Below are positions 40,530 to 49,784 of a DNA stretch of 64,000 bases, piece by piece. Location of the stretch: NCBI GenBank assembly GCA_024234635.1, contig JACKNX010000011.1:1-64000 (forward strand). The letters are read 5' to 3'. The stretch comes from Pseudomonadales bacterium (GTDB lineage Bacteria; Pseudomonadota; Gammaproteobacteria; Pseudomonadales; Azotimanducaceae). The position numbers and the translations under genes were made by a program. Below the pieces are notes generated by a model. The model made no database searches. It had not been told where the DNA came from and saw nothing but the letters and a program-made list of their open reading frames with translations. Within the stretch, counting starts at the first letter, position 1. Each line of letters begins with the position of its first letter.

Positions 40530-40910
40530 ATGGCTCGAATCCTGGTTGTGGAAGACTCGCCGATAGAGACGCATCAATTCGTGAACCTTCTGGTCAAGCA
40601 CGGTCATCAGGTGCTTACCGCGACATCCGGCGATGACGGTTTGGCGCTGGCTCGGGAAGAGGTGCCCGACGCCATCCTCATGGACGTGGTGCTGCCCGGC
40701 ATGAATGGATTCCAGGCCACGCGGCAGATCACGCGAGGCGCTGAAACCAGGCACATCCCGGTAATCATGATCAGCTCCAAGAAGCAGCCGGCCGATCGGG
40801 TGTGGGGCGAGCGGCAGGGCGCCAGCGCCTACATGGTCAAACCGGTGAACCACGACGCGCTGATTGCCTGTCTGGATTCGCTGCTGCAGTCGCGCAAGGC
40901 CGCCCCGTGA
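40530..40910 (+). CDS. pilH: twitching-motility response regulator PilH
   Basis: Second stand-alone receiver of the Pil-Chp system, 126 residues. The acidic pocket is ILVVEDSPIETHQF (4-17) and the phospho-acceptor is D52 in ILMDVVLPGMNG. The conserved lysine is in YMVKPVNHD. In P. aeruginosa PilH counteracts PilG, favouring retraction or acting as a phosphate sink. It follows pilG by 74 bp, and its stop overlaps the pilI start (GTGA). Confidence 0.96.
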   Translation: MARILVVEDSPIETHQFVNLLVKHGHQVLTATSGDDGLALAREEVPDAILMDVVLPGMNGFQATRQITRGAETRHIPVIMISSKKQPADRVWGERQGASAYMVKPVNHDALIACLDSLLQSRKAAP

Positions 40911-41476
40911 GCGCGTCGTCATTTCAGGCATTGCGCGATCTGGAGTCCGCGGCGCAGGCAAACGCGCTGCCGTTGCCGCTCGGCGAAAATGGCGAACCGC
41001 AGTGGCAGGGTATCGGGTATCAGCTGGGCGGCATCCGCCTGGTTTCCGCAATGGGCGAGGTGCGGGAAGTGCTTCAGCCTCCCCGGTATACCCCGCTGCC
41101 TGGCGTACAGAGCTGGGTGCTGGGTATAGCGAACATTCGCGGGCGGTTGATCCCCATCATCGATCTGCACCGTTACCTGGACCTCGACGCCTCGCTGCCG
41201 CCGTCACTGGCGCGTGTGCTGGTCGTGGAAGGCGGTGGCCTGGTGGCCGGACTTCTGGTGGAGGCGTCGCTCGGTATTCAGCACTTCATGGTCAGTGCGT
41301 TTGAGCTTCCGGGGGCGGATGTGCCGGGAGCCATTGCACCACTGGTGCGCGGCGCCTATCGACATGGCGGCCGCATCTATTACGAAGCGAAGTTGAGTGG
41401 CTTGCTGGAACAGCCACGTTTTCGCGACGTGGCGATTCACGATGAGGAACGAACTCCGGCCGATACGCTGCACTAG
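40907..41476 (+). CDS. pilI: CheW-like adaptor PilI
   Basis: Adaptor that links the chemoreceptor PilJ to the histidine kinase ChpA. The 189-residue protein is one CheW domain: YQLGGIRLVSAMGEVREVLQ, PGVQSWVLGIANIRGRLIPI (about 62-81) and a C-terminal LVRGAYRHGGRIYYEAKL. The start is GTG, overlapping the pilH stop. It sits in the conserved pilG-pilH-pilI-pilJ order. Confidence 0.95.
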   Translation: MSASSFQALRDLESAAQANALPLPLGENGEPQWQGIGYQLGGIRLVSAMGEVREVLQPPRYTPLPGVQSWVLGIANIRGRLIPIIDLHRYLDLDASLPPSLARVLVVEGGGLVAGLLVEASLGIQHFMVSAFELPGADVPGAIAPLVRGAYRHGGRIYYEAKLSGLLEQPRFRDVAIHDEERTPADTLH

Positions 41477-41596
41477 CGACGGCTGGCGGAACGGAAGGGC
41501 CGGTCCCTTCCCGGTTTGCACCGGTGATCGGCGAGGGCGGCCCGGTGTGGAGAACGACCCGTTTCGACGGACAGGAAGTAGTAGCCAAAGGAATTG

Positions 41597-42811
41597 ATGA
41601 TGCATCACCGAAGACTCTCCGCAGTTTCCATTGCACTCCTGGTGCTGTTCGCGGCGCTCGTGGCAGGTGTCGTCTATCTGGCACTGACGGATGCGCGACC
41701 GCTTCTGGATAACCACCCGCTTCTGGTTGCGTTGTTCGCGATGGGTGTGCTCGGCCTCGCCAACTGGCGTATGGTCAGCGAAGTCAATGCGCAGTTCGAG
41801 GAGCAGGCGGAGCAGAACGAGCGCAATCAGAGCGCTATCCTGCAGTTGCTCGATGAGCTGGCGGATCTGGCGGAAGGCGACCTCACCGTGAGGGCCTCGG
41901 TCACCGAAAACTTCACGGGCGCCATCGCCGACTCGATCAATTTTGCGATTGAGCAGATGCGCGAACTTGTGGCCAAGATCAATGACCTTTCCGGACAGGT
42001 GGTCAGTGCCGCCAAGAGCACCCAGGCAACGGCAGGCAATCTGGCGCAGGCGGCGGAGCACCAGGCGCGCGAAATGTCAGCCGCGTCGCAGACCATCAAC
42101 GACATGGCCGGCTCCATCGAGCAGGTATCGGCCAATGCCCAGGAGTCCGCGTCGGTAGCGCAGCGCGCGGTAGCCATCGCCGGGAACGGCTCGCTGGTGG
42201 TCAACGACACCATCAAGGGCATGGACAGCATTCGCGGGCAGATTCAGGAAACCTCCAAGCGCATCAAGCGGCTGGGTGAGAGTTCCCAGGAAATCGGCGA
42301 CATCGTCTCGTTGATCAACGACATTGCTGACCAGACCAACATTCTCTCGCTGAATGCCGCCATTCAGGCGTCCATGGCGGGCGATGCCGGCCGCGGCTTC
42401 GCCGTCGTGGCGGACGAAGTACAGCGGCTGGCGGAGCGGTCGAGCGCTGCCACCAAACAGATTGCGGCCCTGGTGAAAGCCATTCAGACCGACACGCACG
42501 AGGCGGTGACCTCCATGGAGCAGACGACCAGTGAGGTGGTGAACGGTGCGAAGCGGGCCCAGGACGCCGGAGTGGCGCTCGAGGAGATCGAAACGGTGTC
42601 GCGCTCGCTGGCGGAACTCATCCAGAGTATCTCCAATGCCGCCCGACAACAGTCGGTGAGTGCCGGCAACGTGTCGAACACGATGAGCGTCATTCAGAAC
42701 ATTACGGTGAAGACGGCCGAGAGCACGGACCAGACTGCCAAGTCGATTGGCAATCTGGCCTCCATGGCAAGCGCGATGAAGGAGTCGGTGGAAGGCTTCA
42801 AGCTTCCGTGA
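41597..42811 (+). CDS. pilJ: methyl-accepting chemotaxis protein PilJ, lacking the periplasmic sensor domain
   Basis: Chemoreceptor of the Pil-Chp system. The C-terminal signalling domain is complete, with a long helical bundle and the hairpin tip near IADQTNILSLNAAIQASMAG (about 235-255), as in PilJ. Only 404 residues are present, against about 680 in P. aeruginosa PilJ. Two hydrophobic helices (about 7-28 and 40-57) are separated by about 11 residues (TDARPLLDNHP), so the paired PilJ sensor domains are absent. A polar segment after the second helix (ELADLAEGDLTVRASVTENF) can act as HAMP-like linker. The ATG at 41597 has AAAGGAA upstream. No PilK methyltransferase follows. Confidence 0.92.
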   Translation: MMHHRRLSAVSIALLVLFAALVAGVVYLALTDARPLLDNHPLLVALFAMGVLGLANWRMVSEVNAQFEEQAEQNERNQSAILQLLDELADLAEGDLTVRASVTENFTGAIADSINFAIEQMRELVAKINDLSGQVVSAAKSTQATAGNLAQAAEHQAREMSAASQTINDMAGSIEQVSANAQESASVAQRAVAIAGNGSLVVNDTIKGMDSIRGQIQETSKRIKRLGESSQEIGDIVSLINDIADQTNILSLNAAIQASMAGDAGRGFAVVADEVQRLAERSSAATKQIAALVKAIQTDTHEAVTSMEQTTSEVVNGAKRAQDAGVALEEIETVSRSLAELIQSISNAARQQSVSAGNVSNTMSVIQNITVKTAESTDQTAKSIGNLASMASAMKESVEGFKLP

Positions 42812-42931
42812 CCTTCCGACCTTTTGCCGTGAGCACATTTCGCCGATGATGCACACGTTCAGCAACAGCGCTGCTGCGTTGCGTTTCCGGGATGGAATCC
42901 AGGCGTTCAGGAGCAGGGGTAAGGCAAGCAG

Positions 42932-45900
42932 ATGAGTCAAGGCCGAGAGCTCTTTGCCCTCGATTGGGTAAAAGGTGAAATCCTCGGCGCGCTGGAACAG
43001 GCGCGTCAGGCACTGGAGGCATACGCGGAATTCGGCGAGGACGAAACGCGGATGCGCACGTGCCTGACACAGGTGCATCAGGTGCATGGCTCGCTGGTCA
43101 TGCTGGAACTGAAAGGCGTTGCGCTGCTGGCGGATCATCTGGAGCGTCTTGCGCAGGAGCTACTCAACGGTCGCTGGCGGGACAAGTCCCGTGACGACGC
43201 CTGTCAGTTGCTGATGCAGGGAATTCTCGAGCTTCCCGTGCGCCTGGAACGTATCGAGGACGGCGGGGAAGACAGTGAAGCCGCGGTATTGGGCTTCGTA
43301 AATCGTTGCCGTGCCCTGCTTTCGCTGGAACTCATGGCGCGTCCGGCGCTCATCCGCCAGGTTGCGGGTGAGGCGGCGCTGGATCGCTTCGAGCGTATTG
43401 ATGGCCGAGGCAAGATCCGGCGCATCCGGGCGGCCTATCAGAACGTCCTGCTTGGATTGCTGAAAGGTCAGCACGAGCCCCATTTCATCGACACACTGCA
43501 GAAAGTCGCTGTCGGTCTCGAGCGGATTTGTCAGGACACGCCGGCGCAGATGGTCTGGGAAAGCTTCGGCGAATTTGTCGAGAGTCTGCGCAGCGCGCCG
43601 CTGCCGCTGTCGGCGGACGTCATTCGTATACTGCGTCGCGTCGATGCGGAAATCCGGCGTTTTGCGCAGGATGGTGCGGATGCCATTCTGGCGCCGGTTC
43701 CGGAGCGCCTGCTCAAACAACTACTCGACAGCGTTCTGGAGCGTGGCTCGGAGAGTGAGCGTCTGCAGACGCTGCGCAAGCGTCTGGAACCGGAGGCGGA
43801 TGAGCAGGTTATCGCCTCCGGTCGGGAAGCGCTGGTCGCCGCCAGCCATGTGCTGATGGACGAACTCACCAGCGTGAAGGATCAACTTGATCTGCTGGTG
43901 CGGGGTGACGCCATCCAGGGCGTGGACCTGGAGCCGGTGGCGCCGACGCTGCGGCGCATTGCTTCCACCTGTGCCGTGCTTGGGCTGGAGAACTCCCACC
44001 TGATCGTGGAAGAGCAGGTACGCCGGTTGGAGCGGCTTGTATCGGCACCTTCGGTGGAACGGGATGCGCTGTTCGGTATCGCTGCCTCGCTGCTGCAGGT
44101 CGAGGAAAACCTGAACAGCGTGAATACACTGCGCAGCGGCCGGGCGCGCGAAGATGACCTCTCCGATGCGGCGCAGCAGGTACTGCTGGAAGCGCGGGCG
44201 GCGTTGGGCGATATCAAGCAGGCCGTGGTCAATTTTGTTGGTAACGAGTTTCTCGCCTCCTACCTCGATGGCACGGAAGTACGCATGCATGCGGTCAGTG
44301 GCGCGTTGAGCGTCATTGGCCTCGAGCGTCCGGCGGCGCTGCTGGAAGACTGTCGCGCGTTTCTTGCCGACGAAATCCGAAGCTATTCGAAAGCAGAGGA
44401 CACCACGCAGTGGGAGCGGCTGGACCGGTTTGCCGACTGCCTCAGCGGTATCGACTATCACCTGGAGCGCCTGGGCGAAGGCACCCAGGGGAAGGCAGGT
44501 GACATCCTCGATGTGGTGGAGCGCAACCTGCTGGCGACTGGCTTTCTGGGGCGCGGCAAGACGATGCCCCAACCTGCGGCGGAGCCAGCGGCGCGGGACG
44601 CCGAGCCATCCCGGGACGCTGATGCGCTGAGCGGCGCATCCGGGCTGCAGCCGATGGATGAGATGCCGGTCGTTGCTGGCGACGATGCAGTGCCGGTCGA
44701 GGTGGCGCCCGCTGTCACGCTGGCAGTGGCAGGTGCGGAGCTGCCGGGTCCTGAACTTGCGGACGACGGCGACGCACCGGTCACCGATACAGATTTCGAA
44801 GCCTTTGCCGGTATGGACGCGCTGGTGGATGCCCTCGAGGGGCGGGATACCCCGGAGGTCACCGACCCTGGGATGACAATGCCCGCCGGCGATGCGCTTG
44901 TGGCGTCAGCCCGGACGGGTGAGCATGCCGATGCGGATCTGGCGCCTGGAAACGACGGCGATGGCCTGGCGGATACCACTGAGGAGGCGGTGTCCGCCCC
45001 GATAGCGGCGACGACTGTGCCGGCTGAGTCCGTTATGGCGGACATGGTGCCCGCTCTGGGCGAAGCCGATGCGGGCGAAGAGGCGTTGATGTCGCCGATG
45101 GCCGACGAACCGGTTCAGTTCCTCGATGCGCCGCTGGACGAAACTGCGCCCACGTCGCCCCTGGACAGCATTTCCGGGCTGGCACCGCCACCTCTGGAAG
45201 CTGCGCCGGACTGGTTGGACCTTGGCCCGGACATCGCGTTTTCCGGGTATGACGAAGCGACAGGACGTGAGCCCGGCAAGCCGCTCACCGCCGCGGCGGA
45301 CGACCCGACCGTGCCCGCGGCTGAATACAGCGACCAGGCGGCGAGCGCGCCGGCCGATGGCGTGGCGACCGAGGTTTTCCCGGAGGACCGGAGCCTTGAG
45401 TGCGTCGATGCCGATACCGATGCCGATGCCGATGCCGATGCCGATGCCGGTCTGGATGCCGCCCACACGAGTGAGCCCGCCCTGTACGCGACTGTTGGTA
45501 CGGAAGACGACAGCGAGGCGCCCGGTTCCGATGCGGAGTCGATGCTGGGTGAGTTCGATCTCTCCAGTGATGCCTTCGCCAACATCGACGAGCAGGCCGC
45601 GCCCGCGCCAGCAGCTTCGGAAGACGATGACGAGGAAATCCGTGAGGTGTTCACGGAGGAGGCGGGCGAAGTCCTCGAGGCGCTGGAAGTAAACCTGCAG
45701 CGGCTGTCCGCCGATGTCGGCGATGCCGAGGCATTGCGCGAGCTCCGGCGTGGCTTCCATACGCTGAAAGGTAGCGGCCGCATTGTGCAGGCAACGGAAA
45801 TCGGTGAGCTGGCGTGGGCGGTTGAGAACATGCTCAACCGGGTCATCGATGGCACCGTACCGATTAGACCGGAGATCGTGGCCCTTGCCAGACAGGCGAA

Positions 45901-48900
45901 GGACCTGATGCCGGCAATGCTGGCGGCATTTGTGGAGCGTCGCGCCGCACCGGGCGAGATGGCGGCCAACATCATCGACAACGCCGATATTCTCGCCAGC
46001 GGCGGCAGTCTCGGCTCCAACGACGACGATGTGGTCGACCTCACCTCGGACGAAGAGGAGCGCCGCCTGTTCCTGGACGAGGCCCGGGAATACGTGGCGC
46101 TGCTGCGCGCCAAGACCGGTCGCCGGCGCGTACACCTGGACGAAGAACTACTGATGGGGCTGCATACCTTCGTCGGCAGCGTCAGCCTGTTGATGCCGGG
46201 CGTCGTGAGTCAGCTTGTCGAGCTGCTGTACGAGATAGGCCGTGCGGCGAATCTCCAGGTACTTCGGGGTCCGAATGTCGAGGTGGATATCGCAAGGCTG
46301 CTGCAATCGGCGGCCCAGGTGCTCGAAGCGACCTTCCAGAACTTCGAAAGCCACCAGGAACAGCACGATGACGCGCTGGATGATCTGCTCGCCACCGCCC
46401 ATGCCATCCTGGCCAACGCCGATGAATCTCCCGCTGAAGAGATGTTGCACGGGCTCACCCATCTGCACATCGTGCTCGACGCCAGAGAGTCCTTCGAAGC
46501 CTGGCACGCCGGTACCGATGCAAGTGCGTTTCATGCGGAATTCAAGGCGGCTCTGCAGGCGATACTGGGCGCCACTTTCCGCCCGCAGATCACCGATATT
46601 GCGAAGGCGCTGCTGAATGCGCTTGTACCGCTCGATCCGCATCGGGCGATCTCCGGTGTGGAGCGGGATACTCTCGTCGCCGCCTGTGACCGGCTGCTGG
46701 AGGTCATAGACGCCATTTCCGCCGAGCAGGTATTGCCCCGCGTTGATGAGGTGGTTACGGCGCTGGGCGATCTGAGCAGTGGACTGTTGCCGGGCGCCGA
46801 CGGCAGCGCCAGCGCACCTTCCGATTCCGGGACGCCAACACTGCTGTCCATGACTTCGGAATCGGTACCGTCAGCGATGCCGGCAGAGCCGTCAACGCCA
46901 GCCTTGCCGGACGGCCGGGCGCCTATCGATCCGGCCGTTATCGCCACGCTCGAACGTGAGGCGCGGCAGATGGATCCGGAGCTTGCCGACGTCTTTTTCG
47001 AGGAAGCCGAAGAACTGCTGGAGGCGCTTGACGCCAGCGTCCAGGAATTTGTCGGAGAGCCGCGCAATGGTCTGCACCTCGAGAACACGCTGCGAGGTCT
47101 GCACACGCTGAAAGGCAGCGCGCGACTGGCGGGTCTGGCAAAAGTCGGTGACCGCGTGCACCAGCTTGAATCCGAAATGAGCGTGCTGCAGTACGGTGAT
47201 CCGCCTGATAAACCGGTAATCGTCAGCATTCAGCGTGGCTACGATGAAGTGTCGGCGTATGTGCAGCGGGTGCGCGATGCGTTCCGCGAGCCAGTGACGG
47301 TGACAAGCAGCGCCACGACTGCGGCCGAGCCGGCCATCGTGCCGATACCAGTTGCCGGGCGCTCTTCCGCTGCCGCCGGGACCGGGGAGGAAACTGCGGC
47401 CGCTGCGCCGGTTGCGAGCCGGCCAATTGTCCTTTCCCGCTCGGCCGTGACCGATGAATCCACCGGTGACGCGCTCACCGCAGGCGGGGCCCAGGACATG
47501 ATCCGGGTGCGCGCCGGCTTGCTGGAGAACCTGGTCAACCTGGCGGGTGAGAGCAGCATTCTGCGGGCCAGGGTCGAGCAGGGCATCAACGAATTCACGC
47601 TCTCGCTGGAGGAGATGGAAACCACCATCGTCCGCCTGCGGGAGCAGTTGCGGCGCCTTGAGATGGAAACCGAAGCCCAGGTGCTGTTCCGCACCGAGGT
47701 TGCCGATCGGCGGCACGAACACTTCGATCCGCTCGAGATGGACCGCTACTCGCAGTTGCAGCAGCTCTCGCGCGCTTTGTCGGAGAGTGCTTCCGACATG
47801 CTGGACCTGAAAGACACCCTGCTGTTCAAGTCCCGGGAAGCGGAAACGATTCTGCTCCAGCAGGCGCGGGTGAATACCGAACTGCAGGAGGGGCTCATGC
47901 GCACGCGCATGGTTCCTTTCAGCCGATTGGTGCCACGGCTGCGGCGCATCGTCCGACAGATTGCCACCGAAGTGGGCAAGGACGTCGAATTCCATACCAC
48001 GAATGCGGAAGGCGAACTCGATCGAAATCTCCTCGAGCGCATGGTGCCGCCCCTGGAGCACATGCTGCGCAACGCAGTCGACCATGGCATCGAAGCGACC
48101 AGCGTCAGGCGCAGTTTCGGCAAACCGCTCCAGGGGCGCATCGATCTGCGACTGTCCCGGGAAGCGGGCGATATCGTCATTGAAATCGCTGACGATGGCA
48201 TGGGTATCGACGTCGAAGCGGTGCGCGCGAAAGCGATGGAGCGCGGCCTGTTGCGCAGCGACGCACGCCTGTCGGATGAGGAGGTGCTGGAGTTCATCCT
48301 GGCGCCGGGCTTCAGTACGGCAAAGGCGGTCACGCAGATTTCCGGACGCGGTGTTGGGCTGGACGTCGTCAACAGCGAAGTCAAGCAGCTTGGCGGCAGT
48401 GTCTCCATCAGCTCGATGGCGGGCAAAGGCACACGCTTTGTTCTGCGGGTGCCGTTTACGGTATCGGTGAACAGGGCGCTGATGGTTACCGTCGGCGAGG
48501 ATCAGTACGCCGTGCCGCTGAACACCATCGAGGGCATCGTACTGCTCGACGGTGACCAGCTCGACGGTATCACCGAGTCGGACGACAAGCTGTTCGACTA
48601 TGCGGGCATCAACTACCGGGTGCGCTATCTGGGAACCTACCTGGGGCGCGAGCTCAGCACGGGTCGTGGTACGAGTGGGGTTCCCCTGGTACTCGTTCGT
48701 TCCGGCGATCAGGCTATTGCCGTTGCCGTGGACAGTGTGCTGGGCAGCCGTGAGATCGTCGTGAAGAGTCTCGGGCCGCAGTTCGCCGGTGTTGGTGGTA
48801 TCTCCGGCGCAACGATCCTCGGCGATGGTAGCGTCGTTGTCATTCTCGACCTGGTTGCATTGATCCGTTCGCATGGCCGTCAGTCACTGGCACCGGTCTA

Positions 48901-49294
48901 TCGCGATGTTGCCGCGAAAGCCCGGCCGCGTTGCGTGATGGTGGTGGATGATTCCGTCACGGTGCGCAAGGTCACGTCGCGCCTGCTGGAGCGACAGGGC
49001 CTGGAAGTGATCGTCGCCAAGGACGGTGTGGAGGCCATGGCGCTACTCAGCGAACGGACACCGGACATCATGCTGTTGGACATCGAGATGCCACGCATGG
49101 ATGGATTCGAAGTGGCGCGGCAGGTTAGACACGACAGCCGTACCAGTACGATGCCGATTGTCATGATCAGCTCCCGTACGGGTGATAAACACCAGGAGCA
49201 TGCGGCAGCGTTGGGCGTCAATCGATTCCTGGGAAAACCGTTTCAGGAAAGCGAACTGCTAGCCGCCATTGATGAACTGGCGCACGGGAGATAG
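42932..49294 (+). CDS. chpA: hybrid chemotaxis histidine kinase ChpA (multi-HPt, CheA core, CheW, receiver)
   Basis: Giant kinase of the Pil-Chp system, 2120 residues (P. aeruginosa ChpA is about 2470). Residues 1-530 are helical HPt-like repeats; one degenerate site is HQVHGS (H49). An Ala/Asp/Pro-rich linker spans about 540-900 and includes a DADADADADAD run. HPt sites follow at H943 (HTLKGSGR), a degenerate H1078 (HTFVGS) and H1391 (HTLKGSAR). The CheA part has dimerisation helices from about 1515, the N-box LRNAVDHG (N1714), DDGMGID and GRGVGLDVV, a CheW domain (about 1845-1985), and a receiver with D2050 in MLLDIEMPRMDG. Its products probably phosphorylate PilG and PilH. Confidence 0.96.
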   Translation: MSQGRELFALDWVKGEILGALEQARQALEAYAEFGEDETRMRTCLTQVHQVHGSLVMLELKGVALLADHLERLAQELLNGRWRDKSRDDACQLLMQGILELPVRLERIEDGGEDSEAAVLGFVNRCRALLSLELMARPALIRQVAGEAALDRFERIDGRGKIRRIRAAYQNVLLGLLKGQHEPHFIDTLQKVAVGLERICQDTPAQMVWESFGEFVESLRSAPLPLSADVIRILRRVDAEIRRFAQDGADAILAPVPERLLKQLLDSVLERGSESERLQTLRKRLEPEADEQVIASGREALVAASHVLMDELTSVKDQLDLLVRGDAIQGVDLEPVAPTLRRIASTCAVLGLENSHLIVEEQVRRLERLVSAPSVERDALFGIAASLLQVEENLNSVNTLRSGRAREDDLSDAAQQVLLEARAALGDIKQAVVNFVGNEFLASYLDGTEVRMHAVSGALSVIGLERPAALLEDCRAFLADEIRSYSKAEDTTQWERLDRFADCLSGIDYHLERLGEGTQGKAGDILDVVERNLLATGFLGRGKTMPQPAAEPAARDAEPSRDADALSGASGLQPMDEMPVVAGDDAVPVEVAPAVTLAVAGAELPGPELADDGDAPVTDTDFEAFAGMDALVDALEGRDTPEVTDPGMTMPAGDALVASARTGEHADADLAPGNDGDGLADTTEEAVSAPIAATTVPAESVMADMVPALGEADAGEEALMSPMADEPVQFLDAPLDETAPTSPLDSISGLAPPPLEAAPDWLDLGPDIAFSGYDEATGREPGKPLTAAADDPTVPAAEYSDQAASAPADGVATEVFPEDRSLECVDADTDADADADADAGLDAAHTSEPALYATVGTEDDSEAPGSDAESMLGEFDLSSDAFANIDEQAAPAPAASEDDDEEIREVFTEEAGEVLEALEVNLQRLSADVGDAEALRELRRGFHTLKGSGRIVQATEIGELAWAVENMLNRVIDGTVPIRPEIVALARQAKDLMPAMLAAFVERRAAPGEMAANIIDNADILASGGSLGSNDDDVVDLTSDEEERRLFLDEAREYVALLRAKTGRRRVHLDEELLMGLHTFVGSVSLLMPGVVSQLVELLYEIGRAANLQVLRGPNVEVDIARLLQSAAQVLEATFQNFESHQEQHDDALDDLLATAHAILANADESPAEEMLHGLTHLHIVLDARESFEAWHAGTDASAFHAEFKAALQAILGATFRPQITDIAKALLNALVPLDPHRAISGVERDTLVAACDRLLEVIDAISAEQVLPRVDEVVTALGDLSSGLLPGADGSASAPSDSGTPTLLSMTSESVPSAMPAEPSTPALPDGRAPIDPAVIATLEREARQMDPELADVFFEEAEELLEALDASVQEFVGEPRNGLHLENTLRGLHTLKGSARLAGLAKVGDRVHQLESEMSVLQYGDPPDKPVIVSIQRGYDEVSAYVQRVRDAFREPVTVTSSATTAAEPAIVPIPVAGRSSAAAGTGEETAAAAPVASRPIVLSRSAVTDESTGDALTAGGAQDMIRVRAGLLENLVNLAGESSILRARVEQGINEFTLSLEEMETTIVRLREQLRRLEMETEAQVLFRTEVADRRHEHFDPLEMDRYSQLQQLSRALSESASDMLDLKDTLLFKSREAETILLQQARVNTELQEGLMRTRMVPFSRLVPRLRRIVRQIATEVGKDVEFHTTNAEGELDRNLLERMVPPLEHMLRNAVDHGIEATSVRRSFGKPLQGRIDLRLSREAGDIVIEIADDGMGIDVEAVRAKAMERGLLRSDARLSDEEVLEFILAPGFSTAKAVTQISGRGVGLDVVNSEVKQLGGSVSISSMAGKGTRFVLRVPFTVSVNRALMVTVGEDQYAVPLNTIEGIVLLDGDQLDGITESDDKLFDYAGINYRVRYLGTYLGRELSTGRGTSGVPLVLVRSGDQAIAVAVDSVLGSREIVVKSLGPQFAGVGGISGATILGDGSVVVILDLVALIRSHGRQSLAPVYRDVAAKARPRCVMVVDDSVTVRKVTSRLLERQGLEVIVAKDGVEAMALLSERTPDIMLLDIEMPRMDGFEVARQVRHDSRTSTMPIVMISSRTGDKHQEHAAALGVNRFLGKPFQESELLAAIDELAHGR
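45407..45448 (+). repeat. hexanucleotide tandem repeat inside chpA
   Basis: Seven GATGCC units (the second is GATACC) encode alternating Asp-Ala (one Asp-Thr) at residues 826-839 of ChpA, and one more unit follows after a six-base interruption. Unit length is a multiple of three, so gain or loss of units changes linker length without a frameshift. Confidence 0.9.
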
Positions 49295-49297
49295 GTA

Positions 49298-49765
49298 ATG
49301 GCGTTACCCGCACTTCAGAGCGCGGAGGAACTTGCCTGCGTGCTCGTTTCAGCCGAAAACGGCGGCCTGCTGCTGCCCAACAGCTGTGTGGCCGAGATTC
49401 TGCCATGGCGGCGGGTGAAGCCCATGGTTGCCGCGCCGCGCTGGTGCGTTGCCTCGCTTGGCTGGCGAGGGCATTCGATCGTGGTGGTCGATTTCCAGGT
49501 GATGGCTGGTCTTGGCGAACCAGCGCGAAGTGGACGACGCTCACTCGTTGTCATCAATCGGGTTGGTGAACGCGACGGCGCCGGGTTCTATGCGTTTGCC
49601 GTGTCCACACTGCCTCGCCTGGTGCATCTGGCGGAAGACGAGATTCGCGACTGCCCGCCGGACAGGCTGTCGCCAGCGATCCTGTCGCGGGTCATGGTGG
49701 GGACGGAAGAACTTGTCATCCCGAATCTTCGCTACATCGAAGACGAGGTTGCCCGCCTGCTCTGA
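49298..49765 (+). CDS. chpC: CheW-like protein ChpC
   Basis: 155-residue CheW-domain protein: ACVLVSAENGGLLLPNSCVA near the start, PRWCVASLGWRGHSIVVVDF (about 47-66) and a C-terminal region with RVMVGTEELVIPNLRYIEDE. It starts 4 bp after chpA, the position of chpC in P. aeruginosa, where it is an accessory adaptor of the Pil-Chp array. chpB (methylesterase) and pilK are not between or after them here. It ends convergent to rsmE. Confidence 0.9.
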   Translation: MALPALQSAEELACVLVSAENGGLLLPNSCVAEILPWRRVKPMVAAPRWCVASLGWRGHSIVVVDFQVMAGLGEPARSGRRSLVVINRVGERDGAGFYAFAVSTLPRLVHLAEDEIRDCPPDRLSPAILSRVMVGTEELVIPNLRYIEDEVARLL

Positions 49766-49784
49766 CGGAGTCCTGCTGCGTGGC

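Noticed and set aside
46892..48874. 660-codon open frame on the minus strand inside chpA
   Set aside because: It mirrors the CheA-core coding sequence, whose domains are all intact on the plus strand. The antisense peptide is rich in H, Q, R and D with no family pattern, a typical shadow in high-GC DNA.
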